Positions 46,436 through 54,670 of a stretch of DNA of 64,000 bases are shown piece after piece. How positions within the stretch are numbered: position 1 is the stretch's first letter; each line of letters starts with the position of its first letter. This DNA is from Ktedonobacteria bacterium brp13 (GTDB lineage Bacteria; Chloroflexota; Ktedonobacteria; Ktedonobacterales; Ktedonobacteraceae). The notes under the pieces are model-generated. The model did not search any database. It was given only the letters and a program-made list of their open reading frames with translations, and had not been told where the DNA came from. Location of the stretch: assembly GCA_015099395.1 (NCBI GenBank), contig AP024096.1, positions 8,039,485 through 8,103,484 of the forward strand, given 5' to 3'. The position numbers and the translations under genes were made by a program.

Positions 46436-47890
46436 CTAACCTATAAATAAAGCGTCATCCGGTGGGCTACCAAGTATGAATTCGCCCACCGATGTCTCCT
46501 CGAGATAGTTGGTACCTGCTACTTGTGTGAAGTGGTCAGCGTCGCCCAATCCCAGGGCACACGCTGCCAGGTTCATTGCAGTCGCTACCAGGTACATTGT
46601 GGCAAACATAACGCCAACATTTTTCAGGATAAGGCTATATGCGATTCCTTGATACTTCCAGGCTACGCGCTGAAAACGCGCGGCCAGGGTAATTAATACT
46701 TGTGGAGGATCGGCTGCACCTGTCGACTGTTGGGCGTCGGTTAACAGGCGTACTGTATCTTTATTCATTTCATGGATCAGGGCAAGTCCATGCTGCATTG
46801 GATCGTACCAGTAGAAACCTGGCATGAGTCCTTCACATTGGTTGATTGTAAGGTAACATTCGATTTCATAGCTTGCACCCGCGCTGGGATATGGTCTTGT
46901 GGTAAATGCACCTGTCTCTTCAGTTGAATAGTGCTCTTTGACGCGTGCCGTTCGATAAAGAAACTCACCAATTTGCTCTAGCGTTATTGCGTTGGTTCCA
47001 TGGGAACGAAGCGAAGTGCGTGCCTCCATCACATCCGTTAGACTGGGATCGGTGCGACGAATCCGCTCCATATCAGGTCTGGGTAAAGGGATCGTTACGG
47101 ACCACTGACCTTGCTTTATCATCGGTTGAGGAGGAAGGTGATCCTGAAAACGATAGGTTCCTCCCAATATGTTATCGTGCCGTCCTTTCCTGCTGCGGCT
47201 GTGGAATAAGAGATCATGAAATTCCCACTGTAGTAATGTGTCGTCTTCATCTTCGCCCTCTGGATTTTCACTCGTTATAGGAAACGCGAAGTTGCCCATC
47301 ACCAGGAGTGCCAGCACACTTGCCACATCATCTTCATCCGCTTCAGGTAGTGTCTGAATGAGTTCATGCGCTGTCATTGCTTTTCCCAGGTGGTAGATGA
47401 TTGTTGCCGCAACAGTATGCTCGAGTCGTAGTCGTGCATGAGCGAGAGGAGATTCCATATAAGTGTATCCGTCCTCATAGCGCCGTGTATAGGCGAAACG
47501 CGATATCCTATATACCTGATCGTCCTGGATGTGTGCCCATTGATGCTTAAAGGATGGTGAGATTGGTATCAGTGTCGCTAAGGGTGTGCCCCTCTTTTCG
47601 TTACCTGCGCATACGCAAATCATCTGATGGCGTAGCAGACTGGATATATAGCAGTAGAAAGGAGCCAGTGCGTCTTCTCCCTGTGCTGCGATGATTGATT
47701 TGTTGAACCAGCGTACTGAGCAGGGTCTCTTTGTCAGTGCCATGAGTATCTGGCAGAGGGCCGGGCTCAGTTGCGAGATGGTCACCTGTAAGAGAGGGGA
47801 GGTCGCAGTAACTGCATTCTCGCATTGCGACATCTCTCTATGATCGAGTAAGCGATACGAGAGATGTGATGTCTTTATTATGATGTTCAT
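46436..47890 (-). CDS. SagB-type FMN-dependent azoline dehydrogenase
   Basis: 484 residues. In linear azole peptide pathways this enzyme oxidises azolines to azoles. The C-terminal half (from about residue 245) is the nitroreductase-like SagB fold: MEARTSLRSHGTNAITLEQIGEFLYRTA, TRPYPSAGASYEIECYL, GFYWYDPMQHGLALI, and near the end KNVGVMFATMYLVATAMNLAACALG with FILGSPP. The N-terminal half is less conserved and may help bind the partner. The start at 47890 has GAGGAGA; upstream codons overlap the YcaO gene. It is 25 bp after ycaO. Confidence 0.9.
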   Translation of the reverse strand: MNIIIKTSHLSYRLLDHREMSQCENAVTATSPLLQVTISQLSPALCQILMALTKRPCSVRWFNKSIIAAQGEDALAPFYCYISSLLRHQMICVCAGNEKRGTPLATLIPISPSFKHQWAHIQDDQVYRISRFAYTRRYEDGYTYMESPLAHARLRLEHTVAATIIYHLGKAMTAHELIQTLPEADEDDVASVLALLVMGNFAFPITSENPEGEDEDDTLLQWEFHDLLFHSRSRKGRHDNILGGTYRFQDHLPPQPMIKQGQWSVTIPLPRPDMERIRRTDPSLTDVMEARTSLRSHGTNAITLEQIGEFLYRTARVKEHYSTEETGAFTTRPYPSAGASYEIECYLTINQCEGLMPGFYWYDPMQHGLALIHEMNKDTVRLLTDAQQSTGAADPPQVLITLAARFQRVAWKYQGIAYSLILKNVGVMFATMYLVATAMNLAACALGLGDADHFTQVAGTNYLEETSVGEFILGSPPDDALFIG

Positions 47891-47915
47891 GGTGATCTCC
47901 TCACGGCATGATTTT

Positions 47916-49937
47916 CTAGAAGAAAGGATGTGGATGTGGATTGATCTCGGCCTCTGTGAGAGGCTGACTGCGGTACCCCAGGCTGGCTGGAATCTGGCGC
48001 AGTCGTTCAAGATTGACACGACGATTATGTTGTCCAAATGTCATAGGCAGCATACCTGGCATAAGCACCTTGACACAACGTAACCTACAGGGTTCATGTT
48101 CTGGCGCTGTTTGATCGATTACAACAATATCTGTGCCGCGTGTAAGATAGCTGTTGATAAGAGATACGAGATCATCTCGCAGATCCATAGATTCGGATGG
48201 ATGCTGATAGAAGCTGTTGAATGCTTCTTGGAAGGTGTATTGCTGCTCTCCATGATATAAAAAATGTAATCGCTCAAATGCCTCTGGAAGGTAATAGATC
48301 AGAGGATGATCCTCTAGTGTCTCGACGCAGCTTGCGTCGTCTAGCATTTTTAAAGCTTGTGCCCTACTCTGTTGATAATGCAGAGGTGGTATAGCCAGCG
48401 CCGCTGTAAGCTCGCGTAGTGCTCTCAGCAGCGCCTGCTCTGGATGTGGATGCGAACCGGCCATGAAATGCGCTTTGGGCATTCCCTCCCGCTGCTGCTC
48501 ATCAATAGCTAAAAGACAGAGGCACGGTAATGCGTGATCCAGGCTTGCATTAAAAACATGGATAGTATAGCCAAAATGCTGCTCCAGACGTTCAATGAGC
48601 ATGCGGATGGTTGGATCTGTGACTGAAAGAAGATCCAGGCGTGGTAGCTTGAGTTGTGCATACCACGTGAGCAAGAAGGCGTCGCGCTCTATGACTTCCA
48701 TGATGCCATGAAAAATCGCTTCTTCCAGACAGTTTCCGAGTGCACAGCCATTCGAGATTTCGTAGACAAATGCTGGATTATCGTCGTTCGTGGGGATACC
48801 ATAATAGGCGCAATGTTCTGGTACGAGTATTGGTGACTGGCGCTGGAAAGAATATCCCCAGACCCAGTTACAGATCAGGTCAGGATGATATGGTACCAGG
48901 TGATGGCAGTAATGATGTTGTTGGTAGCGCTCGTATTGCTCTGGGCTATGTAGCCCCAGAGTAGTAGGATCAAGCGCTGGTTGTGCTTCTTGCATAAGTT
49001 GCTGGTAGCTTGCCCATACCATGGCACGTTTTCCTCGAGGGCGTAAACCTGCATAGCGTTCAACCACTTCTAAGAGTGATACAATCATACTCTGTTGTGT
49101 GCGTAACGTGCAACCTGTACCTTGTGCTGTCTCATTTTCATAGTTCGATTCAGCATAGAGCTGAGACGAGGCTAGCGGCAGCACATTCCGCTGCTCTACG
49201 GTGAGAGCGTGCACTAATCCTGTCTGCTGATCAAGGTAGGTTGAGGTAAGCTCTTTTGTGTCGACTAAAGGCTTTCGGGTACGATACGTATAGACATCTG
49301 GTTTGGGGCATGATTGCAGGGTAATAACAGCCATTTCAGCGCTATCGTTGGCTAATTTTCCACAGGCGGGACAGGTAGAGAGAGGAAGGAAGGGATGCCA
49401 GTTACACTCTAAGGTTTCTAGTGAGATCGTGAGCAATGCACGTTGGGTCTTTAACTGATCCGGGTTTTGAAGGCAGGCGTTGATCTCCTCTGTGCCCAGT
49501 ACGGTCAGCATGCCTGCGCTAAAAGGTGAAAGCCAGGGCTGAGAGATTTCCGTCGTGTATGGCGTGAAGAGATACTGACGGAGAAGTTCACATTCGGCAT
49601 CAGAGGCGGTTGCTCCTAACTTGCGGAACTCGGCACAACTTGCGCAACCCTTTTCTCCTGGTACGATGCAAGGTCCAATGATGCCTTTGTCAAATTGTGT
49701 ATAGATAGGGAGCAGGGCTACTGCTGCTTTGAGACAACGACAATTGATCTCCTGAAGTGTGCAAGGAGACCAGGTATCGCTGCATGATACCACTATACTG
49801 CAGGTGGCGAAGTGCTGGAGCGGACTCTCCATTGAAAGTGGGATGACTTGATACACGTTTTCGATAGAACGCTGCATGTGCTGATAGATAATCCCCTGAC
49901 CAAGCAGTCCAATCGTGTGCTCTTTGTTTACATTCAT
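47916..49937 (-). CDS. YcaO cyclodehydratase (azoline-forming) with ThiF-like N-terminus
   Basis: 673 residues. Forms azolines from Cys/Ser/Thr of the precursors by ATP-dependent backbone activation. Residues 1-200 are an E1/ThiF-like remnant with zinc-type pairs CASC (98-101) and CPAC (189-192). The YcaO domain follows, with SLLEVVERYAGL (287-298) and GNCLEEAIFHGIMEVIERDAF (401-421) carrying the Glu residues that hold Mg-ATP. The C-terminus ends NPHPHPFF, the Pro-rich tail that lines the YcaO active site in azole-forming members. Its ATG overlaps the stop of the previous gene (ATGA), showing tight coupling. Confidence 0.94.
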   Translation of the reverse strand: MNVNKEHTIGLLGQGIIYQHMQRSIENVYQVIPLSMESPLQHFATCSIVVSCSDTWSPCTLQEINCRCLKAAVALLPIYTQFDKGIIGPCIVPGEKGCASCAEFRKLGATASDAECELLRQYLFTPYTTEISQPWLSPFSAGMLTVLGTEEINACLQNPDQLKTQRALLTISLETLECNWHPFLPLSTCPACGKLANDSAEMAVITLQSCPKPDVYTYRTRKPLVDTKELTSTYLDQQTGLVHALTVEQRNVLPLASSQLYAESNYENETAQGTGCTLRTQQSMIVSLLEVVERYAGLRPRGKRAMVWASYQQLMQEAQPALDPTTLGLHSPEQYERYQQHHYCHHLVPYHPDLICNWVWGYSFQRQSPILVPEHCAYYGIPTNDDNPAFVYEISNGCALGNCLEEAIFHGIMEVIERDAFLLTWYAQLKLPRLDLLSVTDPTIRMLIERLEQHFGYTIHVFNASLDHALPCLCLLAIDEQQREGMPKAHFMAGSHPHPEQALLRALRELTAALAIPPLHYQQSRAQALKMLDDASCVETLEDHPLIYYLPEAFERLHFLYHGEQQYTFQEAFNSFYQHPSESMDLRDDLVSLINSYLTRGTDIVVIDQTAPEHEPCRLRCVKVLMPGMLPMTFGQHNRRVNLERLRQIPASLGYRSQPLTEAEINPHPHPFF

Positions 49938-52153
49938 GATAGTGTGATCCGTTTTGTATTGTTGTCCTGATCTGTACAGGTCAGGATGAGACGTACGATA
50001 GAGGGTAACACCTGTGCCAGAGCTGGATCATGGTCTAGCGGAAGCGCAAACACGCGCCAGCCGTTGGCTTGGAATTGTTGCAACAACCAATCCATCCGGG
50101 CTGACCATGTATCCGGTAGCGTGGTGTAACACGGTATATAGAGTTGTTTTCCACGAAGGTTCGCGGGGAGATCGAGTACCGGATCTGGAGCGTATTCTGG
50201 TTGTTGAAACTGTTCTGCCTGATAGCGCTGTAATGCTTGCTCAAGCCCTTGCTTAAGTGCCTCTTCTACATCATAGTGTGTAGTGTAGGCTATAACCTGC
50301 TCACCTGAACATATTGCGAACGTAGGTACATGCAATGCGCCAGTGATATCATAGGCGGTAACCCGGCAGCCTGCAGTGGTAAGTAGATGATAGAGATGCC
50401 TTCCTACTGATGTCGTGAGTGTTCTGGCAAGATCAACTTGCCTGTATGGATAGTGCGTCTGCATTACTTGTTCGATTGTGAAATAGTTACACCAGTCTAA
50501 TAGTGCGTGACAGACTGCTTCCTCCCAACTCCAGCCTGAGGCAATCCCTTGCTCGTGCGCAGACGTTGAATTTTGTTCATCGGGAGCAGCAAAAGCATGT
50601 GCTGCTGGTAGGAGATGGGTCTGTTGCGTATGCATATCTAGTGCCCATGCCCACAACCCATCTACTATTTGTCGCGGCTTCATTCCTGGCAAAGAATTGA
50701 TGCTAACAGTAGGTACGGTGTGTTGTTGTACGATCTCATATGGTAGCAAGCGTCGTTGATCTACCATTCTGCTCGCATAGCGTTCGCATGCTTTTTGGCA
50801 GACACGTAGCCTGGCGTTGTGCGCATCAATACTTGTGGCAATGACGGTGAGATGCTCATGCTGGTCCAGCACCGGCAAAGGATGAGAAACTGCTATTGCC
50901 TGCACTGCCAATGGCATCTGGACAAAATCAAGATCAGAGCGCTCTGCAAAGATCCCTGATTTACTATCAATACAGCGAGTCATCTGCTCAAGGAACGTAT
51001 CTGTCTTGAGCGGTTCTTGTTGCTGTAATCGCTGGATGTGTTCAATGAATTGCGCTGCTGTGGGGATCAGAGGATGTTGACAGGCAGTACAGCAGGGATG
51101 AGGCAGGAATGTATGGCTCTCACTGAGGAAGGTTTTGAGGTCAATCTCAGTCACTTTGTCTCTATTTTCTGTATAGCCTGCCTGTGTGCAATACGTAAAT
51201 AGCATAAAGGTAAGCCGATACGCGAGCATCGTAGCTGTTGGCATAGAGAGCGGCTGACGGTCATGATTTTCGTGATTGTCAACATCAACCAGGCTATTGC
51301 GTAGTGTATGCAGAACAGAGTCCTCTGCACGTTGTATGTGTTGTGATTGTAGACGCAACCACGCACACTCCCAACATCCTCCCTCGATCCTGGTATCAGG
51401 GCGTACCAATGGGCCAATCCAGGCATGATCATGAACGATGACGGCCTGAAGTAAGGTCCGTTGCTGTTCTACGCAGATCCTATTTAAGAGCCTGGCTTGT
51501 GCCAGCATCGACTGATCAGTGACATGAAGAACTGCATCATAGGCCTGGATTGTACTCTGTATGGCAGCCTCGTCGTCCCAGGGGAAGGTATTGAGCAATT
51601 GAACGGTTTGCTCGGGATCATAGGGGGAAAATAGTGCCTCTCTGCCTTGCTGTTGATGCAGGTCGAAGTCACTCGTTGGTGTGATTATCCCGTCTATATA
51701 CCTCACCCCACATTGTAGACTTGCTTGTACAAGCGCAGTAAATGTGGGCCCTGAGCCAATGATGAGGAGGTGCTGGTTGCGAAATTGCTCAAAACGGTGT
51801 GCGGAAGAAGACTGAAAGGCTTCAATAAAGGTAATCGCAGAGGAATACGTTGCTAACTCTGTTGGATGGAGGGTATGCGGCTGTTGCTGGCTCACGTCTT
51901 GTAGAAAACGATGGGTTAACAACTTCTCTATGAGACGCGTGATCATCCTCTTTTTGTCTGTATCTAATCCCTCCGTTATCTCTTGTAGCGTAGTATTTCC
52001 CGTGAGATTAGGAACAAGGTGTTCTAACAGGAGATACAAGCTTTTCCCTTTAAGGACGAGGCCGCCGTGATTCCCACGGAGATAGACCCCATTGTATGTC
52101 TGGATGTAACACGTATCTGCGTTGATTTTGGGTTGCATGTATTGTGTCAACAT
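49934..52153 (-). CDS. Leader-binding E1-like protein of azole peptide pathway (thiazole-bacteriocin maturation type)
   Basis: 739 residues. Presents the precursor to YcaO. Residues 6-85 (PKINADTCYIQTYNG, then GKSLYLLLEHLVPNLTG and LQEITEGL) fit a leader-recognition RRE winged helix. The ThiF-like domain has IIGSGP (131-136), and CWEC (260-263) with CCTAC (354-358) looks like a zinc site. The C-terminal 350 residues resemble a degenerate YcaO/TIGR03693 maturation protein. Start 52153 was chosen: it begins before the conserved domain and has AGGAA upstream, whereas the ATG at 52219 has no ribosome site and is ATA in the duplicated copy. Confidence 0.88.
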   Translation of the reverse strand: MLTQYMQPKINADTCYIQTYNGVYLRGNHGGLVLKGKSLYLLLEHLVPNLTGNTTLQEITEGLDTDKKRMITRLIEKLLTHRFLQDVSQQQPHTLHPTELATYSSAITFIEAFQSSSAHRFEQFRNQHLLIIGSGPTFTALVQASLQCGVRYIDGIITPTSDFDLHQQQGREALFSPYDPEQTVQLLNTFPWDDEAAIQSTIQAYDAVLHVTDQSMLAQARLLNRICVEQQRTLLQAVIVHDHAWIGPLVRPDTRIEGGCWECAWLRLQSQHIQRAEDSVLHTLRNSLVDVDNHENHDRQPLSMPTATMLAYRLTFMLFTYCTQAGYTENRDKVTEIDLKTFLSESHTFLPHPCCTACQHPLIPTAAQFIEHIQRLQQQEPLKTDTFLEQMTRCIDSKSGIFAERSDLDFVQMPLAVQAIAVSHPLPVLDQHEHLTVIATSIDAHNARLRVCQKACERYASRMVDQRRLLPYEIVQQHTVPTVSINSLPGMKPRQIVDGLWAWALDMHTQQTHLLPAAHAFAAPDEQNSTSAHEQGIASGWSWEEAVCHALLDWCNYFTIEQVMQTHYPYRQVDLARTLTTSVGRHLYHLLTTAGCRVTAYDITGALHVPTFAICSGEQVIAYTTHYDVEEALKQGLEQALQRYQAEQFQQPEYAPDPVLDLPANLRGKQLYIPCYTTLPDTWSARMDWLLQQFQANGWRVFALPLDHDPALAQVLPSIVRLILTCTDQDNNTKRITLS

Positions 52154-52351
52154 ATGTTTTTGTATTCCTGGTAGCAATGCTATATATACATCGGTATATC
52201 TGCACAGACGAAAACGCATGCTTTTCTGTTGGGGAAGCTATCCCACCTGTGCCATCGCCGTTAGCCAGTACTGCGCATGATAACTTCCCCGATTGGCTTC
52301 AAAGGGTCTTTCTGATCCTTTTATTGAAAACACAACCATTACAACGAATAC

Positions 52352-52669
52352 TTATCTATGGTGCCTTCTACGGCGATGGCCGTCGCCGCCGCTGCACTGG
52401 CCGCCGCAGCCGCTGAAGCCGCCGCCGCCGAAGCCGCCGCCGCCGAAGCCGCCGCCGCCGAAGCCGCCGCCGCCGAAGCCGCCGCCGCCGCAGCTGCAGC
52501 CGCCGCAGCTGCCGCCGCCGCCGCCGCAGCCGCAGCCGCCCTGGCCGCCATGAACGCCACCGATTTCAAAAACTTCAACCTCATCCAAGTCTTCGTCGGC
52601 CAGATCGATAAACTCAACGAACTGTTCGGAGAGCTTTTTTTCTGGAGGTTGATCGTGACAATTGTCCAT
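52352..52669 (-). CDS. Azole-peptide precursor B (GGGGF-repeat core)
   Basis: 105 residues. The leader (1-44) is acidic (ending VEVFEIGGVHGGQG, with DLADEDLDE before it) and is identical to that of precursor A. The core (45-97) has seven Cys (46, 48, 55, 58, 60, 88, 92), four Ser, and five GGGGF units at 61-85. The tail is HRRRRHHR. GGAGGG lies 12 bases before the ATG and comes from the duplicated E1 coding sequence. Fewer modifiable residues and more Phe than A imply a different product. It precedes the E1 gene and is read with it. Confidence 0.85.
   Translation of the reverse strand: MDNCHDQPPEKKLSEQFVEFIDLADEDLDEVEVFEIGGVHGGQGGCGCGGGGGSCGGCSCGGGGFGGGGFGGGGFGGGGFGGGGFSGCGGQCSGGDGHRRRRHHR
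52406..52480. repeat. 15-bp tandem repeat encoding GGGGF in precursor B
   Basis: GCCGCCGCCGAAGCC occurs in four perfect copies (52421-52480) after one imperfect copy (52406-52420). On the minus strand each encodes Gly-rich GGGGF. Such repeats can change copy number by slippage. Confidence 0.9.
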
Positions 52670-52673
52670 GCGT

Positions 52674-52865
52674 TATCTAATCCCTCCGTTATCTCTTGTA
52701 GCGTAGTATTTCCCGTGAGATTAGGAACAAGGTGTTCTAACGGGTATACAAGCTTTTCCCTTTAAGGACGAGGCCGCCGTGATTCCCACGGAGATAGACC
52801 CCATCGCATGTCTGGATGTAACACGTATCTGCGTTGATTTTGGGTTGCATGTATTGTGTCAACAT
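52674..52865 (-). pseudogene. Truncated, frameshifted copy of the E1 gene start
   Basis: This matches the first 64 codons of the E1-like gene (from MLTQYMQPKINADTCYIQT). Substitutions change YNG to CDG, and a single-base deletion near 52742 causes a stop at 52737-52739 after 42 codons. The remainder runs into precursor B at GGATTAGATA|ACGCATG. It lies between the two precursors and cannot make a full enzyme. The 42-residue peptide would hold only part of the RRE domain. It still supplies the ribosome site of precursor B. Confidence 0.85.
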
Positions 52866-53159
52866 ATGTTTTTGTATTCCTGGTAGCAATGCTATATATA
52901 TATCGGTATATCTGCACAGACGAAAACGTATGCTTTTCTGTTGGGGAAGCTATCCCACCTGTGCCATCGCCGTTAGCCAGTACTGCGCATGATAACTTCC
53001 CCGATCGGCTTCAAAGGGTCTTTCTGATCCTTTTATTGAAAACACGACCATTACAACGAATACTTATCTATGGGGTAGAACCACACTATCTGGTGGCAAG
53101 CTCAAAGAATTCTGCGAAAATGAGCTTGGACAAGGAGACCTTCACCACTTACTGTAGCA

Positions 53160-53498
53160 CTACTCTCTATGGCGATGGTGCCTTCTACGGCGATGGTAAC
53201 CGCCGCCGCCGCCGCCGCCACCGCTGGAACAGGCGCCGCCTCCGCTACCGCCGCCGTCACCGCCACCGCTGGAACAGGCGGAGCAGTTGGTACAGCCGGA
53301 GCAGTTGCAGCCGCTGGAGCAACTGGAGCAGTTGGCGGAGCAGCTGGCGGAGCAGTTGGAGCAGTTGCCCTGGCCGCCATGAACGCCACCGATTTCAAAA
53401 ACTTCAACCTCATCCAAGTCTTCGTCGGCCAGATCGATAAACTCAACGAACTGTTCGGAGAGCTTTTTTTCTGGAGGTTGATCGTGACAATTGTCCAT
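53160..53498 (-). CDS. Azole-peptide precursor A (Cys/Ser/Asn-rich core)
   Basis: 112 residues. The leader (1-44) is acidic and ends EIGGVHGGQG. The core starts at about residue 45 and has eleven Cys (46, 49, 53, 57, 60, 64, 66, 69, 72, 75, 90), fifteen Ser and one Thr, mostly as NCS, SCS and ACS units, then a Gly-rich stretch and an Arg/His tail (YHRRRRHHRHRE). That is ideal for azole formation by YcaO and SagB. AAGGAGA precedes the ATG at 53498; the frame extends 16 codons further without support. It is the first gene of the cluster. Confidence 0.9.
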   Translation of the reverse strand: MDNCHDQPPEKKLSEQFVEFIDLADEDLDEVEVFEIGGVHGGQGNCSNCSASCSANCSSCSSGCNCSGCTNCSACSSGGGDGGGSGGGACSSGGGGGGGGYHRRRRHHRHRE

Positions 53499-53502
53499 GC
53501 GT

Positions 53503-53857
53503 TGTTCTCCTTTCTGTTCTGTATCGTTATCCGCACCGGGCTTCATTGCCTCTAACAGTGGACTTTATAACAGCATACTTGCTATGATGCAGCATAATAT
53601 AAAGAAGGAGAAAGAGAAAGCTCTGACAGTTATGCGCTATGTTTGAGATAATAATCTGAGTATGCGGATATATCGGGCATGAGTGCTAACTCAATAATAT
53701 AAAAGGGGAGAATTTTTTCAACCTTCTGGTGGATCACCACCTCAAGTATTGAGTAGCTCTTGTTTTCTGGAGAAAATCATCCTGGTATTCTTGCCCTGTT
53801 GATTAATTAGAGATATTATTTAGCTGACCTTCATTCTAACTGGGGAAAGAAAAGTAA
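53503..53857. other. Divergent intergenic region between RiPP operon and NUDIX gene
   Basis: About 355 AT-rich bases. It must hold promoters for precursor A (minus) and the NUDIX gene (plus). A small hairpin GGTGG-ATCA-CCACC lies at 53728-53741. No gene was seen. Confidence 0.45.
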
Positions 53858-54556
53858 ATGGCATCTCATAGTGATAATACAAAAGATACTGCAGATACTA
53901 TGCTGGCCCAAAAACTTGCATTATATGCTGATATCTTGCGAGATTGTTCTGCTGCAGGATTACACTACGCTGACAATATCTACGATCAAGACAGATATAA
54001 GAGAATTCAGGATGTTGCTATAGAATTGCTTGCCCTTGCTACGACTAAACCTCTTGAGGAGCTTGAGCCATTGCGCGCAACCCTCTTCACACGCACAGCT
54101 CCTTTACCCAGTGGAGATGGAGCCGTGATTGATACGGCAGGACGAATATTACTCATCCGCCGATCTGATAATGCCTTGTGGGCCATGCCCGGCGGAGCAC
54201 TGGAAGTAGGTGAAACATCTGCTCAAGGCGTAGTGCGCGAGGTGTTAGAAGAGACTGGTGTTGCATGTAATGCGATCGCGCTGGTAGGCGTCCATGATTC
54301 ACGTTTTTGCGGCACTGTCTTCTTTCAACAACTCTATCATTTTACGTTTTTATGCCATCCTCTGCCCAATATCCAGCCGATAATTCCTCCTTCACATGCG
54401 CATGAGGTTCTGGAGATGCACTGGTTTCCTGAACATGCATTGCCCGACGACATCGATCCAGGTCATATTAGACGGATTCCTGAAGCATATCGTGTCTGGC
54501 ATGGTGATCCTGAAGCCTACTTTGATCGTGTCGATGAAAAAAGCTCAACTCTTTGA
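53858..54556 (+). CDS. NUDIX hydrolase with N-terminal helical domain
   Basis: 232 residues. Residues 15-75 form the NUDIX_N helical domain (LALYADILRDCSAAGLHYADNIYDQDRYKRIQDVAIELLA). The catalytic Nudix box is at 112-134 (GGALEVGETSAQGVV plus REVLEETGV), matching GX5EX7REUXEEXGU with all acidic Mg ligands. Family members with this N-terminal domain hydrolyse ADP-ribose or related nucleoside diphosphates. It lies divergent from the RiPP operon with no proven connection. A GGGGAAAG site lies slightly far from the ATG. Confidence 0.92.
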   Translation: MASHSDNTKDTADTMLAQKLALYADILRDCSAAGLHYADNIYDQDRYKRIQDVAIELLALATTKPLEELEPLRATLFTRTAPLPSGDGAVIDTAGRILLIRRSDNALWAMPGGALEVGETSAQGVVREVLEETGVACNAIALVGVHDSRFCGTVFFQQLYHFTFLCHPLPNIQPIIPPSHAHEVLEMHWFPEHALPDDIDPGHIRRIPEAYRVWHGDPEAYFDRVDEKSSTL

Positions 54557-54670
54557 TAGCTGTTTTGCAGGGCAAGAATCAGATAGTTTGCTCCCTTTAC
54601 CTGGTTTATACTATGGTCATGTAGTCAATATGTGAAGCGGGTGATTATTGTGTAAAGGAGGGTCTCTCTG

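Larger units (their letters stand above)
51961..53502. repeat. Tandem duplication of precursor gene plus 5' end of E1 gene
   Basis: Copy 1 (51961-52673) and copy 2 (52674-53502) abut directly. Both contain, in plus order, the E1 gene 5' end, a spacer and a precursor gene. The E1 part differs by a few substitutions and one deleted base. The spacer is near-identical, but copy 2 has about 85 extra bases near 53075-53160. The precursor leaders appear identical in DNA, whereas the cores differ fully. The offset is 713 bases, then 712 after the deletion at about 52742. Confidence 0.92.

Noticed and set aside
52293-52765. Plus-strand Ala/Pro-rich open frames opposite precursor B
   Set aside because: They are shadows of the GCC repeat: AAAAE and PPPPK patterns arise from the antisense of GGGGF. 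The minus-strand precursor has a leader shared with precursor A.
46436-53498. Calling the cluster a thiopeptide
   Set aside because: The acidic leader and Cys/Ser core resemble thiopeptide precursors, but no Ser/Thr dehydratase or pyridine-forming enzyme gene is present, so a linear azole peptide is more likely.
52856-53555. Plus-strand Arg-rich or Ala/Thr-rich frames opposite precursor A
   Set aside because: No ribosome site or family features. They mirror the duplicated E1 start and the Cys/Ser core on the minus strand.
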